This document shows positions 10,461-21,833 of a stretch of DNA of 64,000 nt, in pieces. The stretch covers positions 248,001 to 312,000 of the forward strand of contig NC_088954.1 in assembly GCF_010111755.1 (NCBI RefSeq), written 5' to 3'. The translations under genes and the position numbers were made by a program. Within the stretch, counting starts at the first letter, position 1. Each line of letters opens with the position of its first letter. The stretch is from Nakaseomyces glabratus. Lineage: Eukaryota; Ascomycota; Saccharomycetes; Saccharomycetales; Saccharomycetaceae. The notes below the pieces were generated by a model that did no database searches, was not told the DNA's origin, and saw only the letters and a list, made by a program, of their open reading frames with translations.

Positions 10461-11714
10461 CTACTTTAATCTGAAGGAATCATCCTTATTCCATGATAAT
10501 GCAGTTGGGTCAGCAATTTTTCTGCCACCCATAACCCACGCCAATGCAAGAACAATGGCCATGGCAGCACATATACAGCCACCAATCAAATAAACTTCAC
10601 CTAGGAATGGGTTTCTGCCACCAATAGAGGAGCCGTGTGTGATGAAGACACCTTTCTTACCGTTATACTCAGTAACAGGCCAGTGTAGACCGATGTCAAT
10701 TTGCCATTCGCCCGCTGGCAAGGTATCGTTAGTGTTTTTTCTAATCAGTTTTGTTTGCTTGTCGAAAGCGGCTGGTCTCATCCAGTTTTGAAACTCTTCC
10801 CATTCATTTATGTTTGGCATGTTGGTCTCGTTGTAACCATTTGGGAAAGCCTTTGCCCAGTATGGAGGTGGGACGACTTCTGTGTGGTTGTACTTGGTCT
10901 TCTTATATCTTTTCTTATCAGAGTGCCAATTTATTCTCTTGTTGGTCAAAGGGTAATTCTTAGTGGAGTCCTGGACGTTCTGTAATTCAAATGGATAAGA
11001 GTCATTGAACATCGAGTTCGCAATCAGCCCACAGGGGTAAATCAATTTACCTTCGCTGTCATGGCCCAGTACTTTACAGTTGATACCGGTGTTTGAACGA
11101 ACATCGTGCAGCGAAGGTCTCTTACCTCTTATTTGGTCCTCACTGAAAGAAAGCACATATCTTCTGTGGTTTGCGGCAAATTTCTCGAGCACATAATTCA
11201 CATAGACTGTTTTCTTCAAGTCAGCAGGGGTGGTGAACCTGATCTGGCAGGTACCACGTTCATTAGAGTCATCCGATGGATCGTCCACAAATCTCCACTG
11301 TGGCTTTGTATTGAAATCCTTATGGTTGTGGAAGATGTAGTTGAAATGATCATCGGGCATGTCCTGGAAGTTATCCTTTGGCGCGGCAGTGACACAGTCC
11401 TGGTAAAACATAGTGATCTCGTCAACTCTAGAGGATTGCGCCAAGAGACAGCCACCTACAATGACAAACACCGCGGCGACAAGCAAGTATATAGGCAAAA
11501 CACTCTTTGGCGTGAACACAGGGTTGATGGACGCGAGACGCTGCTGCGTGAAGTTATCCTCTTTAGGCCTCCTGTTCTTCGTCTTCACCGGTACATAGTC
11601 ATCATCCTCAAACTCCGAAGCATCAACATCCTCTTCTTCGGGCACATCTTCTTGGTACTCGTGTTCTTTCTTTCGAAACACATTATTCACTTGCGTCAAA
11701 TCCAACTTCACCAT
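10461..11714 (-). CDS. LEM3: Lem3, Cdc50-family flippase subunit
   Basis: 417 aa (yeast Lem3 414). Non-catalytic beta subunit of the P4-ATPases Dnf1/Dnf2, needed for their exit from the ER and for phospholipid translocation at the plasma membrane. Acidic cytosolic N-terminus, TM1 at about 72-93, a large lumenal domain with cysteines and N-glycosylation sequons (NDS, NHT, NET, NDT), and TM2 at about 371-395. It is closer to Lem3 than to Cdc50 or Ynr048w by motifs such as TKNRRPKED, QWRFVDD and FEEFQNWMRP-like EEFQNWMRP. It is divergent from FIG4, exactly as LEM3/FIG4 in S. cerevisiae. Confidence 0.96.
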   Translation of the reverse strand: MVKLDLTQVNNVFRKKEHEYQEDVPEEEDVDASEFEDDDYVPVKTKNRRPKEDNFTQQRLASINPVFTPKSVLPIYLLVAAVFVIVGGCLLAQSSRVDEITMFYQDCVTAAPKDNFQDMPDDHFNYIFHNHKDFNTKPQWRFVDDPSDDSNERGTCQIRFTTPADLKKTVYVNYVLEKFAANHRRYVLSFSEDQIRGKRPSLHDVRSNTGINCKVLGHDSEGKLIYPCGLIANSMFNDSYPFELQNVQDSTKNYPLTNKRINWHSDKKRYKKTKYNHTEVVPPPYWAKAFPNGYNETNMPNINEWEEFQNWMRPAAFDKQTKLIRKNTNDTLPAGEWQIDIGLHWPVTEYNGKKGVFITHGSSIGGRNPFLGEVYLIGGCICAAMAIVLALAWVMGGRKIADPTALSWNKDDSFRLK

Positions 11715-12134
11715 TTTTTTTCCCTATCTTGCTCTCCTTTCTATGTCAAACTCCAGAACAAAAAACGGCTATACCTTTAGATTACTATCTTCTCAATGGT
11801 AATGTAGAAACTGGTGCTTTTTGGAAACGGCCTCGATGTCTTATGTAAAGACTATTCCTGATTACTGGGCACTTTTGGTGTTATTCGACTGTTATTTTTT
11901 CTTCAAACTGCGGAAAGAGCGATTTTCAAAGCCCATCACCGAGAAAAATAGGGATTGTCACAGGAATGCCGGGTAAGTGATAAATTTGGTGGGTTTCCAG
12001 AGTGATCTTGCACCATAGGCTCTATATCAGTAGCGGCTTCTGGCATGTGAAGCATAGTGGGTGTATGTTCGACCTGGGGACGTGGACTATTAGAGGTTTT
12101 ATAGAGCTGTTCTTGAGGCATTGGGTAATTTGTG
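11715..12134. promoter_or_regulatory. LEM3/FIG4 divergent promoter with Reb1-type site
   Basis: 420 bp shared upstream region. CCGGGTAA, an exact match to the Reb1 general regulatory factor core, covers 11969-11976. Reb1 sites are common in bidirectional yeast promoters. Poly-T precedes the LEM3 start. Confidence 0.55.
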
Positions 12135-14750
12135 ATGGCTGGTGGATATGAGTCCTACAGCGATGCTGGCGAGAATTTGGCCGATGTGCGGGAGGACAGT
12201 CCGATGAAGGATGTTGACGATGTTACAGTGGCTCAAAAACCTCGGTCTAGTAAGTTTGTTTTGAGTAAGTTTACCATATATGAGGCGAAGGATAGGATGT
12301 ATGTGGTTGGGAGTAACAAGCGGGAGAGTATGTTCCGGATCATGGAGATTGATCTCACTGTACCATGCGAAGAGCTGAGTCTCTTAGAAGATAATGTTTT
12401 CTTCACTCGTAATGAGGTTATGGATGTGCTCTCTAGATTGGAGGATGCTAGCAGTGATGGTCTCACGAAAATACTGACGTGCGATGCTTTGCTCGGTTTT
12501 ATAAGGTTTACATCTTGCTATTACTTAGTCGTGGTGACTAAGATAAGTCAGGTCGCGGTCATCGGAGGACATTCCATTTATCACATCGATGGAACAGAAC
12601 TGATACCGATAATGAGTAAGAAAACATTTAAAACACCGGAGAGAAGCTCACCAGAAGCTAGACTAATGAATATTTTTAAAGATTTAGACTTGACCAAGAC
12701 TTTCTATTTCAGTTTCACATATGACATAACAAACACATTGCAGACAAATTTATTAAGGGAAAAATTGAAAGCAATTGGCAGGACCGACATCAGTATACCT
12801 TACGACATATTTGGTTACAATGACATGTTTATGTGGAACAATAACCTGCTTGAACCAGTTTTGTCATGCCTTGAGAGCGTTTATGACTGGTTCCAGCCAA
12901 TAATACATGGCTTCATCGATCAGGTCAACGTATCTGTTCTGGGGAAATCCGTGTACATCACTCTTATTGCAAGGAGGTCGAGATTCTTCGCGGGCGCTAG
13001 ATTCTTGAAAAGAGGTGTAAATAATAATGGCTATGTGGCCAACGAAGTGGAAACCGAACAAATAGTGGCAGATATGGTACTAACTGCGTTTCACAAGTCA
13101 GGTATGGGTTATTTTGATAGTAATAGATATACCTCATTTGTGCAACATAGAGGATCTATTCCTTTGTTTTGGACACAGGAAGCCTCAAATTTAACTGCCA
13201 AACCTCCAATTGAAATTACTGTGAGAGATCCTTTTTTTAGTGCTGCCGCCATACATTTTGATAATCTATTTCAACGTTACGGCGGTGGACGGATTGACGT
13301 TCTCAACCTGATTAAGACGAAGGAAAAAGTGCCAAGAGAAACTAAACTGTTAAAAGAGTATGAGGAATGTATAAAATATCTGAACTCACTGATATATGAT
13401 AATAATATGATATCATATACCTCTTGGGATATGAGTAGAGAATCCAAACAAGATGGTCAAGGTGTCATTGAATTTTTAGAAAGCTACGCTATTGATACCA
13501 TAACATCCACTGGCATATTTCACAATAGCAAAGACTTCAAAGGTACGAAGATCCAACAAGGTGTATGCAGGACAAATTGTATTGATTGTCTAGATAGAAC
13601 AAATGCAGCACAGTTTGTCATAGGCAAGAGGGCATTAGGAGTTCAATTGAAGTCTCTGGGAATAATTGATGATTCTTTTCTAGAATACGATTCTGATATA
13701 GTAAACATTCTAACAGAACTATTTCATGACCTGGGTGATACCATTGCTTTACAATATGGTGGATCGCATCTAGTGAATACAATGGAAACATATAGAAAGA
13801 TTAATCAGTGGAAGTCCCATTCAAGGGATATGATTGAGAGTATTAAAAGATTCTATAGTAACTCATTCATGGATGCACAAAGACAAGATGCTGTTAATCT
13901 TTTTCTTGGCAATTATGTATGGAAGGAAGATCAACCGTCGCTTTGGGAAATGAACACAGATCATTATCTTCATAACGATTTTGGTCTTGAGGAGACGAAA
14001 AGAAGTTATACTCATTGGTGGAATAATCACCATGTCATTAAACTAGGAGATCTGATACGTAATGAGGTAACCGAAAAGAATAATGATATTTCAAGAGCAA
14101 ATTTGATAGCAAATATAAGAGGTTATCCAGCTGCTTTTGATAATTATTGGAATGAATACTACACGACCAAGGTAGTTACTTGGCTCCATGAACTTTTTGC
14201 ATACAACATGAATTCTACTAGGCGATATCATCAGCTTAAGAAATATTCAGGAAAGGATTCTTCGCCATTCAAATCTCGAAAACAGAGTTGGATTAACAAA
14301 AAGGTGAAAGGCAGTGTTATTGATAGCCCCATAGATCTTAATTCACCTGAAGATCGAAAGCTTGATGTGATTAAAGATGAGAAATGTTTAAGGATAACAT
14401 CTACTGATGAACTGCTCTTTGGTAACTATCAACTGACTAGCTTAGTCAATAAAAGAAATCACATTGCAAATTTACTACATGCAGATGAAATATCATTAGA
14501 AAGAGCTACTTCTACCGGCTACGAGGATGAGCATTGTTGCTCAACTATTGAAGACAGGTTTGAAATTGAAAGATATGGTAATAATGACAACCTTTATTCA
14601 GTTATTGATATCACCACCTCCATCGGATATTATAAAGAAATTAGAGTAGATTTTGATTATTATACACGTCTAGGACAAGTTGATAGATACAAGGAGCTTG
14701 AGAACTACGAAACATATTTTGATAATCATAGCTGGGAGCCTATTATGTAA
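12135..14750 (+). CDS. FIG4: Fig4, PtdIns(3,5)P2 5-phosphatase (Sac domain)
   Basis: 871 aa from the first ATG at 12135 (yeast 879); the frame also opens one codon earlier at a GTG, which is not used. A vacuolar-membrane phosphatase that both turns over PtdIns(3,5)P2 and activates the Fab1 kinase within the Fab1-Vac14-Fig4 complex. It has a Sac N-terminal domain and a catalytic CX5R loop, CIDCLDRTN, with C482 and R488. The motif [12 protein letters not shown] is intact, so the enzyme should be active. The C-terminal 200 residues are the Fig4-specific region. It is followed by an inserted zinc-cluster gene, whereas in S. cerevisiae PFA3 is the next gene. Confidence 0.97.
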   Translation: MAGGYESYSDAGENLADVREDSPMKDVDDVTVAQKPRSSKFVLSKFTIYEAKDRMYVVGSNKRESMFRIMEIDLTVPCEELSLLEDNVFFTRNEVMDVLSRLEDASSDGLTKILTCDALLGFIRFTSCYYLVVVTKISQVAVIGGHSIYHIDGTELIPIMSKKTFKTPERSSPEARLMNIFKDLDLTKTFYFSFTYDITNTLQTNLLREKLKAIGRTDISIPYDIFGYNDMFMWNNNLLEPVLSCLESVYDWFQPIIHGFIDQVNVSVLGKSVYITLIARRSRFFAGARFLKRGVNNNGYVANEVETEQIVADMVLTAFHKSGMGYFDSNRYTSFVQHRGSIPLFWTQEASNLTAKPPIEITVRDPFFSAAAIHFDNLFQRYGGGRIDVLNLIKTKEKVPRETKLLKEYEECIKYLNSLIYDNNMISYTSWDMSRESKQDGQGVIEFLESYAIDTITSTGIFHNSKDFKGTKIQQGVCRTNCIDCLDRTNAAQFVIGKRALGVQLKSLGIIDDSFLEYDSDIVNILTELFHDLGDTIALQYGGSHLVNTMETYRKINQWKSHSRDMIESIKRFYSNSFMDAQRQDAVNLFLGNYVWKEDQPSLWEMNTDHYLHNDFGLEETKRSYTHWWNNHHVIKLGDLIRNEVTEKNNDISRANLIANIRGYPAAFDNYWNEYYTTKVVTWLHELFAYNMNSTRRYHQLKKYSGKDSSPFKSRKQSWINKKVKGSVIDSPIDLNSPEDRKLDVIKDEKCLRITSTDELLFGNYQLTSLVNKRNHIANLLHADEISLERATSTGYEDEHCCSTIEDRFEIERYGNNDNLYSVIDITTSIGYYKEIRVDFDYYTRLGQVDRYKELENYETYFDNHSWEPIM

Positions 14751-15225
14751 GTGGTTCCAGTTATAGTTTTGAATGTTTTTTATAGAGCATATATTAGTTT
14801 AATATTCAACATTTGCAGTCCGTTTTTAGAACATTTGTTTGCGGCTCATAAATTAAGTCTTTTTAATATATATATAACTTCGAAAATAGTTGATGTTACT
14901 GTGAAATATCAATAGAGTGACCATTAGTTGATATCTCATTTCGGTTTTCCCGCATTATTACGTGGTATGTCGCTCAAATGCCGGTCTTAAAATAGGCCAT
15001 TTGAAAGAGAAGTGATGCCTGAAAAACTGACAAAAAATTGAGATGAGTACCTGAAAATATAACTTCATGTAAAGTGGCAAATCAGTTTAAGAAATACAAT
15101 TATGATATTTCTAGTATTGCGCAAATGTTATTCAGCCAGTCAAGCTAGCTACTAAGTCGCTTTTTATAATTTTAGTTGCTTCTTCTGTCCTGGTTTGATT
15201 ATACCTATAGGGAACAAAATATAAA
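14751..15225 (+). promoter_or_regulatory. FIG4 3' end and promoter of the zinc-cluster gene
   Basis: 475 bp AT-rich DNA. I looked for a CGG-N15-18-CCG autoregulatory element and found none. No ORF or RNA gene. Confidence 0.4.
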
Positions 15226-18129
15226 ATGCAATCGAAAAATGGAGTCAAGAGGCCGAGACCTTCACATGTGTGTGACAACTGTAAGCGTAGGAAACAGAAA
15301 TGTGATAAGAATAGACCTAGCTGCCGAAGATGCTTGAAACTGAATCAAACATGTGTCTATCCTGACTCAAATGGATCAAACGTGTCAAACATATCGCCAG
15401 TATCTGATAGTTCGATAATAGATGATATTAAAAATAGCAATGATGGTAACAGCAGTTTGATACATGCAGTGAATAATCAGGAGGGTAAAATAATGTACGA
15501 TAAGAATAGGCATTTTAGCATTAATTCCATGCTCGACCATAGATCAAATCACTCACAATATCTTGGAAACAACATTAGGACTACAGATAGCGGAACCAGT
15601 GAGAATCCATCAACAGAAAATAAAGAAAGAACAAAGGAATTGGAATTTTCCAGCACAATGAACACAACAGAAAAGAATTACTCCGAGAATATTGCTAATA
15701 TGTTAACAAACTCAAGTGCATATCAGCCAATTAATGAGATTACGCCAGAGAGTCTTTCAGCAAGTGGAAGAAAATCGCTAGAATGTAATGGAGAGACTGC
15801 ATATGATAGCATATTGGCTGAAAACGATCTGGATGATATGATATTAGAGCTATTCAACCCCAACAACATGATAGTTGTATATGGTAATATGACATACATT
15901 GATTCACCATTTGCCCTTCATACTCTAGCACAACTAGATGCATTTGCAAGAGCTTTATGTGGAGCACTTCATGGTAATACAATGATAGAACTACATAGCA
16001 AGCTCTTGTTGTGCCCACAAGCTAATAACTATGCCGAGATGTTATCACAATTACAACCTCCATCTCCTGTTGCAGAGTTGAATTCAGAACTGAGTACGCT
16101 GCCTTATATTAAACAATCTATTATAAAGTGGGTTGAATCATCTGAGAAAAATCAATATTGTGCTATAGCCATTGGACTGTCTCATAAAACGGTTAGTTTG
16201 GATGAAACCATGTCTCCTCAATTGTATGCAGGTCTACAATTACTAGTCTATGACATTGAAAATAAATTCACTACAGTGGTTGAAACTGAGTATATCTTAA
16301 AAAATTTCTTTGAGAATATTTACCCTTTTTATCCATTCATGGAGCTTTGCAGCTTTAAAAGTAACCTGAATAAAATATGTGAGACGAGTGAGAACGGTAG
16401 ATATAAATTCAATATCATATCAAAAAATAACACACAATCAGACTTTGAGACATTTTGCTTGTTCAATGTTGTGCTAGCAATATCTTTTAGGCAGCTAATG
16501 GTTGAGTCAGATGTTACTTTTCTAAAATCTAAGGATGTAGAGAGTGTCATTAAAAACCTTTATTCCAATTCTCAAAAGCTGTTAATAATGTTAGACACAT
16601 ATAAAAATACGAATGAATCGAGTTTCTGTTGCGAATTGTACGCCTTCCTATTGAGCTACCTTGAGCCAAATGCAGAATTGACATGTCTGACGCATGAAAA
16701 AATAGGCCGACTAAAAAGTTTAAATGAGATTGCTCTGACTTTGGGTTTGCATCATAACCCATCGAAATACACAAGATATTTCAACGAATTAGAACCTGAC
16801 CCAAAAATTTTGAAGTTTAGGAGGAAGTTGTGGCTTGGTTTAAACACGCTAAAAATGGAAATATTAATACCAAATGGGGTGGCCAATAGACTTGACATAG
16901 ACTATATGAATGCATTCATATCACCTGAAAGAAGCTTGGCAAAAATTTTACAAAATGATTTTCACTCTATTGGGGAAATTGATGCCAGCATACTACAGCG
17001 CTATGATAATAAATATCAACTGCAATTAATTTTAAATGAATTGGTTATTAGTTGTACACCAGTTAGTAATAATGTCCATTTCGGGGAAGTTGTACAAAAT
17101 CTGAAAAGAGCTAAGAATTTTTTAATTGCTAATTTTTCAATAACAGACTGTGAAATGTTAGAAGACCAAACACTATTATACAAAGTAGATCCTAACATAG
17201 AAATTAATCTCAAGTCGACAAAAAATGTAGAGTTGATTATTAATTATATCAATGGCTATACGTGCATCATGTGTGTTTATTTTGTCTTAGCTACGAAATT
17301 TGAGGAATTGAGTAGACAAGACTGGAGAAAGTATGAAAAGTACTATCACAAATTTTTAATAGAGGCGATTGAATCCAATGTCAAACTGGATACCCTAGTA
17401 ATGGGTTATCTTGAAGGCAAATATGCTAAGTTCATTGACACTAAGCATAGATACGTGCTAGATAGAATTGTATCAAATTTAGTGATTAAGTTATGGACTT
17501 TGAAAAGTTGTTTTTTGACAAGATTTTCTTACAAACGTTATGTCACTGAACGCTTAGAGCGCAAATATAGAGCAGAAAAAATGGCATATCCTGAAGCAAA
17601 TCTATTGCCAGTACTCATTAGAATAATCAATTTATTAAATGTCCAAATGTACAGATCAGTTGAACTACTCAGGTCTAATATATCTGCAGAATATTATACA
17701 CGTTCTTATTGTTCTCCCATGTTTCAATACATCGTCAATATAATTGAGAAAGGAAAACTAGTTGAAGTGGTGAATAAGTTTTGGGATAGAACTTTCGAAG
17801 CTGCAAATGTGCCTTCATTACTTTTAAAAAGTGTGAATATGAAGTGGGGCCTTGACATGAAGAATCCACAAATAATAAAGTACCATTTAATAAGCCCTGA
17901 AGGGCTACAGTGTATGAATAAGAAACTTCTAGAAGGTATTGAAAATGTATTAAATGTACATTTAGTGGATTGTCGTGACTGTGAGGCCATATGGGATTCC
18001 AATGAAGTTGCAGATACAGCCTCCACCGAAAGTGGAAACTTTGATCAGTTTTTTGAAACCAACTTTGATTTATTCTTGGGTGCTTTTAACAACTCCCTGG
18101 GGGATTTTCCAAAAATAACATTTGACTAA
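15226..18129 (+). CDS. Zn2Cys6 transcription factor, Oaf1/Pip2-like
   Basis: 967 aa. The N-terminal zinc cluster is complete: C16, C19, C26, C33, C36 and C43 with spacing CX2CX6CX6CX2CX6C, in the context CDNCKRRKQKCDKNRPSCRRC. A low-complexity linker follows. The middle homology region contains FFENIYPFYPFMEL and RRKLWLGLNTLKMEI, in the style of Oaf1 (NHFYEYVYPSLPFIEL, RRILWLS). The C-terminus is acidic and hydrophobic (DLFLGAFNNSLGDF), like the Oaf1 activation tail. By family knowledge Oaf1/Pip2 bind oleate-response elements and activate peroxisomal genes. A Hap1-like or other zinc-cluster identity is possible. The gene interrupts the conserved FIG4-PFA3 pair, so it has moved here or been lost elsewhere. 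Confidence 0.9.
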   Translation: MQSKNGVKRPRPSHVCDNCKRRKQKCDKNRPSCRRCLKLNQTCVYPDSNGSNVSNISPVSDSSIIDDIKNSNDGNSSLIHAVNNQEGKIMYDKNRHFSINSMLDHRSNHSQYLGNNIRTTDSGTSENPSTENKERTKELEFSSTMNTTEKNYSENIANMLTNSSAYQPINEITPESLSASGRKSLECNGETAYDSILAENDLDDMILELFNPNNMIVVYGNMTYIDSPFALHTLAQLDAFARALCGALHGNTMIELHSKLLLCPQANNYAEMLSQLQPPSPVAELNSELSTLPYIKQSIIKWVESSEKNQYCAIAIGLSHKTVSLDETMSPQLYAGLQLLVYDIENKFTTVVETEYILKNFFENIYPFYPFMELCSFKSNLNKICETSENGRYKFNIISKNNTQSDFETFCLFNVVLAISFRQLMVESDVTFLKSKDVESVIKNLYSNSQKLLIMLDTYKNTNESSFCCELYAFLLSYLEPNAELTCLTHEKIGRLKSLNEIALTLGLHHNPSKYTRYFNELEPDPKILKFRRKLWLGLNTLKMEILIPNGVANRLDIDYMNAFISPERSLAKILQNDFHSIGEIDASILQRYDNKYQLQLILNELVISCTPVSNNVHFGEVVQNLKRAKNFLIANFSITDCEMLEDQTLLYKVDPNIEINLKSTKNVELIINYINGYTCIMCVYFVLATKFEELSRQDWRKYEKYYHKFLIEAIESNVKLDTLVMGYLEGKYAKFIDTKHRYVLDRIVSNLVIKLWTLKSCFLTRFSYKRYVTERLERKYRAEKMAYPEANLLPVLIRIINLLNVQMYRSVELLRSNISAEYYTRSYCSPMFQYIVNIIEKGKLVEVVNKFWDRTFEAANVPSLLLKSVNMKWGLDMKNPQIIKYHLISPEGLQCMNKKLLEGIENVLNVHLVDCRDCEAIWDSNEVADTASTESGNFDQFFETNFDLFLGAFNNSLGDFPKITFD

Positions 18130-18486
18130 AAAATGCTAACAACCTCTACAAACTATATTAATTAAATTATACTAAGTATCTGCCAATATTTATTTTTTAT
18201 AATTCAATGTGAATGAATTTTATGACTACTCTAAAGTTGTTGTGCACTATAGTAGTTGGTAATCCATCCTGTTTTAATTTTGAATAATGCACTCTTTTGT
18301 GCGTGCTCATCTCAAAAGGTCTGAAAATCACCAAAATGGGAAGATGTCAAATTAATGTGATGAGAAAATCAACATTGCATCGAATAAAGGATTACATGCA
18401 GATAAAGATTCAGAATTACATTATTGTAACGTCCCAAACTTAAATAGCAAATATTACAGATTGTTGGCACCAATGATGAATACTCA
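18130..18486 (+). promoter_or_regulatory. PFA3 upstream interval
   Basis: 357 bp AT-rich spacer between tandem genes. Nothing recognised beyond presumed 3' signals and the PFA3 promoter. Confidence 0.4.
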
Positions 18487-19488
18487 ATGATGAATTTGGT
18501 TAATAACTTTAGTAAACTGTTTCCAAGATGTCTCACGACTGGGTTATATTTATGGTCATTATATGCAATTGTGGTTTGTATACACGTCATTAGGGCAAGA
18601 GTGGTACTTCCATTGGTTTTCACGATTGCAATGGTTGCTTTGTATACTTATGCAAAGCTCATATATGTTGGACCTGGTACGACAAAGGAGTATTCGATAT
18701 TGAGAGTATATGACTTGAACGCAGCAGAGAGTGGATTTGAGTTACCACCAGAAATGCTGGTGAAAAGAAGTTATACACAAAAGAGAAATGGTAGATTTAG
18801 GGTTTGTAAGAGCTGTAGTAGTTGGAAACCGGATAGATGCCATCACTGTTCAACTTGTAATGTATGTGTTCTAAAAATGGATCACCATTGTCCGTGGTTT
18901 GCGGGATGCGTTGGTTATAGAAATCAAAAGTTTTTTATCCAATTCTTGATATATTGTACTGTTTACAGTATATTAGTGCTGATATTAAGTTCTATGGAAA
19001 TTTATACATGGTTTAAAGGAGAGTTCTTTGAGGTAGAACTCATAAACTTTACTTTACTATCTCTATGGTTACTGGCTCTTGTTGTTTCGATATCTATAAC
19101 AATATTCACAGTATTCAGTATTAGTCAAGTGTGCCAAAATCAGACCACAATTGAATTATACAGTTTGAGGAGATACAACGAAGAGGTCGCATTTTTAAAT
19201 GAATTTTCTAATGAACCGATAAAGGGAACAATCAATATATTTGATCTTGGGAAGAAGCTGATAAACTGGGAAGAAGTTATGGGGTATTCTCTCATTGAGT
19301 GGGCCTTGCCAATTTCACGGAGACCTTCTTCACTCGATCTTGAGGGATCTCATAGTCATGGATTGTTCTTCAATGTCAATAAAAACGTTAGTAAAACTAT
19401 GAATGAGAGTGTAGATTTGCAGGATAGGTTACTCCGTCGACTGACTCCGAGATCTTCGCTTGATGTAGATAGATCAAATTTTGTCTAA
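18487..19488 (+). CDS. PFA3: Pfa3, vacuolar DHHC palmitoyltransferase
   Basis: 333 aa (yeast 336). Palmitoylates Vac8 at the vacuole membrane. Two N-terminal membrane segments (about 14-35 and 37-57), a cysteine-rich domain (CKSCSSWKPDRCHHCSTCNVC), the catalytic D132-H133-H134-C135, then two more membrane segments (about 155-175 and 190-215), and a C-terminal cytosolic tail. Two adjacent ATG codons (18487, 18490) could serve as start. Orientation and neighbours match YNL326C between FIG4 and EGT2. Confidence 0.95.
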   Translation: MMNLVNNFSKLFPRCLTTGLYLWSLYAIVVCIHVIRARVVLPLVFTIAMVALYTYAKLIYVGPGTTKEYSILRVYDLNAAESGFELPPEMLVKRSYTQKRNGRFRVCKSCSSWKPDRCHHCSTCNVCVLKMDHHCPWFAGCVGYRNQKFFIQFLIYCTVYSILVLILSSMEIYTWFKGEFFEVELINFTLLSLWLLALVVSISITIFTVFSISQVCQNQTTIELYSLRRYNEEVAFLNEFSNEPIKGTINIFDLGKKLINWEEVMGYSLIEWALPISRRPSSLDLEGSHSHGLFFNVNKNVSKTMNESVDLQDRLLRRLTPRSSLDVDRSNFV

Positions 19489-19802
19489 CTGGTTTTTTTA
19501 TTTCTCGCCTTCATATTATATGCATTTTCTTGGCATGATTAAATAACATTCTTTCACAACAATTATCTTATCAGTACAGTTTTATTGGGTTGATTTCTAA
19601 ATACAACGCAATAAATGAAATTTGTCTATTATTATTTGATATATCTATGAAGCAATAACTAATATTTAACTGATTTGGCTAATAATACAATGATAATGAA
19701 TGTCTTACTATTAGAAATTTAAAGTAAGAATGCAGAGAGTAGGCCTATTCCTTGAAACTTCGCGAGTTGGAAAGGTATGCAATAACGGGAGTACTTTACC
19801 AA
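19489..19802. other. Convergent 3' interval PFA3/EGT2
   Basis: 314 bp AT-rich DNA between converging genes. No gene seen. Confidence 0.4.
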
Positions 19803-21833
19803 TCATAGCAGGAGAGCGATGAAGCCAATGATTATAGTTGAGAACTGAATAGTCAAGCTTGATGATCCGCCTTGGTAGATACTTACAACATGAGAAGTCG
19901 TTGTATTGCCTGGATGTACTGTTGATAACGTTGATGCTTGAACAGAAGTGTATAGGGAAATTATGGCTGGTGCAGTGGAGGTTGTTTCTACTTTACCAGA
20001 CACAATATTGTTCGTTGGTTTAGGTGAGGAGCTGGATTTCAAAGTAGAAACTGGCTCCAGAACACCAATATCAGTTACAACAGCAGATTTAGTACTCAAA
20101 GATTTGCTAGCTGATACTTCAACAGAATGGGCAACAGAATTTGAAGATTTTGAGGATAATGTGCTCACAGCTTCAAGATCACCATACACCGATTTAGATG
20201 CCGGCTTGGTACTATAGTATACTTGCTCAGAAACACTCAGTTCTGTTGATTTTACCTTAGAGGATGTAGATGCTTTTGTGCTAGAAGTCTGCTTTGTGGA
20301 TTGAATAGTTGAAGCAGCTTCCAAGAATTCGTATTCGCTCAATTGCTCAGAAATGGTGCTTTGATAAACACTTGCAATTGTTGAAAGTTGTGTTTCGTTA
20401 TCTGCTTTTTCGCAAGTAGGGCACACAGTTTTGGTTACTGTTTGTTTCAAGGATTGTGTGGTTGTAGTGTTTGTAAATTTGGAAGTACTGCTAGAGATAG
20501 AGGAGGATGTGGCTGCGCTGGAATAGTCCGTTTGACTGCTTGAAATAGTCGTAATTGTTGAGTTGTGGTACATTATAGATGATGATGATGATGTTGAGTT
20601 TGTAAATTCATCCGGTCTAGAAGTTGGCGTAGCAGTTGGAGTTGAGGTGGTGGTATCATTTCTAACAATCTTCGATTGTATCATCATCTTTGAGCTCGTT
20701 GTACCATTTAGAGTTGAAACTGGAATCCATACACCATACTCACTAACAATAGCTGAAACAGTAGAATGGTCTAGACTGTATGTTGGGATAACTTCAAGTG
20801 ATTTAGTAACATTGGATGCTGTACCATTAGTGTATGCTGGCAATGGTGTCATGGTTGAGTTCTTAGAAACATCAGGATTTGGAGTCGAAACATTGATGTG
20901 AGAAAGATTGTCTAATGGAGCTGCGTATAAGTTTGTATTGATGTTAATTTCCGATGGGTCAACAACATCTCTCTTAGATAGGTCATTTGCTGGATAACTA
21001 ATATTCAGGTTGTTGGAAATAGTCTTTGAATATAGTTGAGAAGAATAGTAAGTGATTCTCACATACTCTCCACCACTGAAACTAGAGTTAAATAGGACGT
21101 CGATTTTAGAGTTGGTGGAGTAGTCGTGTACAGCAGTCAATGGCACAGTTGCCAAAGGTTGGTTAAATTTGTTCAGTTTGGTAACAACTTTGAAGGTGGT
21201 CTTTGAAGCATCGAATTGATAAGCGTTGGGAACAGAGGGCGTAGATTGAATTCTGATAGGTCTTTTAAACTGAGAGATTGGAATATCAAGAGTAAACCAA
21301 GCAGTGTTGTTAGTTTGGTAAATGCCACCATTTGTGTTAATTTTGGTTGGATCTGTTGCTAAGTAGTTGATGTTACGAACAAACTCGACATTGTCGCCAT
21401 TGGTAAAAGTGTAAGATACAGAACCGGGACTTCTTATTTCTGACAAACCCTTTGAAGAAAGCTTACATAAGAAATTGAAAGTGGTACTAACATTTTGCAA
21501 AATGTTGCTGTCAACCAATTGAATGTCAAAATTGTTGGAGTCGTCGGCTTTGTTAATGGAACCAATTATCTTGGAGTTATAAGACAATGGAAAATCACCA
21601 GAAGGAAAAGAATCAAACTCATCAGGAACTGTGAATGGAATGGAATTTTTAGCATCTTGAGGGACAAACACTTGACCTTGAATCAAAAACCAATGACTAG
21701 GGTCTGTGCTGTTGTTTGAGCCGGAGTGTGTATCGAATACTTGTATATCGGTTAGAAAGCCTTTTTGCGCATTGGCAAATATAGATGTACTAATGCTCAT
21801 AAAAGTGAGCAGAAATGTAGTTGTAAATTTCAT
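19803..21833 (-). CDS. EGT2: Egt2-like GPI-anchored cell wall protein
   Basis: 676 aa, shorter than S. cerevisiae Egt2 (1041 aa) because the Ser/Thr-rich repeat region is smaller. Signal peptide 1-22; a folded N-terminal domain to about residue 295 ending in a KR dibasic site (SKRDVV); a Ser/Thr-rich stalk with degenerate repeats around an EVxxTL/LEAVSTL theme; a single short CPTC segment; and a C-terminal hydrophobic tail after GGSS, typical of GPI attachment. The N-terminal motifs AWFTLDIP and HDYSTNSKIDVLFNSS align with Egt2. Known role: wall septum degradation and cell separation in early G1. The orientation within the LEM3-PEX6 block agrees with YNL327W. Confidence 0.92.
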   Translation of the reverse strand: MKFTTTFLLTFMSISTSIFANAQKGFLTDIQVFDTHSGSNNSTDPSHWFLIQGQVFVPQDAKNSIPFTVPDEFDSFPSGDFPLSYNSKIIGSINKADDSNNFDIQLVDSNILQNVSTTFNFLCKLSSKGLSEIRSPGSVSYTFTNGDNVEFVRNINYLATDPTKINTNGGIYQTNNTAWFTLDIPISQFKRPIRIQSTPSVPNAYQFDASKTTFKVVTKLNKFNQPLATVPLTAVHDYSTNSKIDVLFNSSFSGGEYVRITYYSSQLYSKTISNNLNISYPANDLSKRDVVDPSEININTNLYAAPLDNLSHINVSTPNPDVSKNSTMTPLPAYTNGTASNVTKSLEVIPTYSLDHSTVSAIVSEYGVWIPVSTLNGTTSSKMMIQSKIVRNDTTTSTPTATPTSRPDEFTNSTSSSSSIMYHNSTITTISSSQTDYSSAATSSSISSSTSKFTNTTTTQSLKQTVTKTVCPTCEKADNETQLSTIASVYQSTISEQLSEYEFLEAASTIQSTKQTSSTKASTSSKVKSTELSVSEQVYYSTKPASKSVYGDLEAVSTLSSKSSNSVAHSVEVSASKSLSTKSAVVTDIGVLEPVSTLKSSSSPKPTNNIVSGKVETTSTAPAIISLYTSVQASTLSTVHPGNTTTSHVVSIYQGGSSSLTIQFSTIIIGFIALLL

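Noticed and set aside
11106..11780. 224-codon plus-strand ORF
   Set aside because: Antisense to LEM3, with no recognisable domain; a shadow of biased codons.
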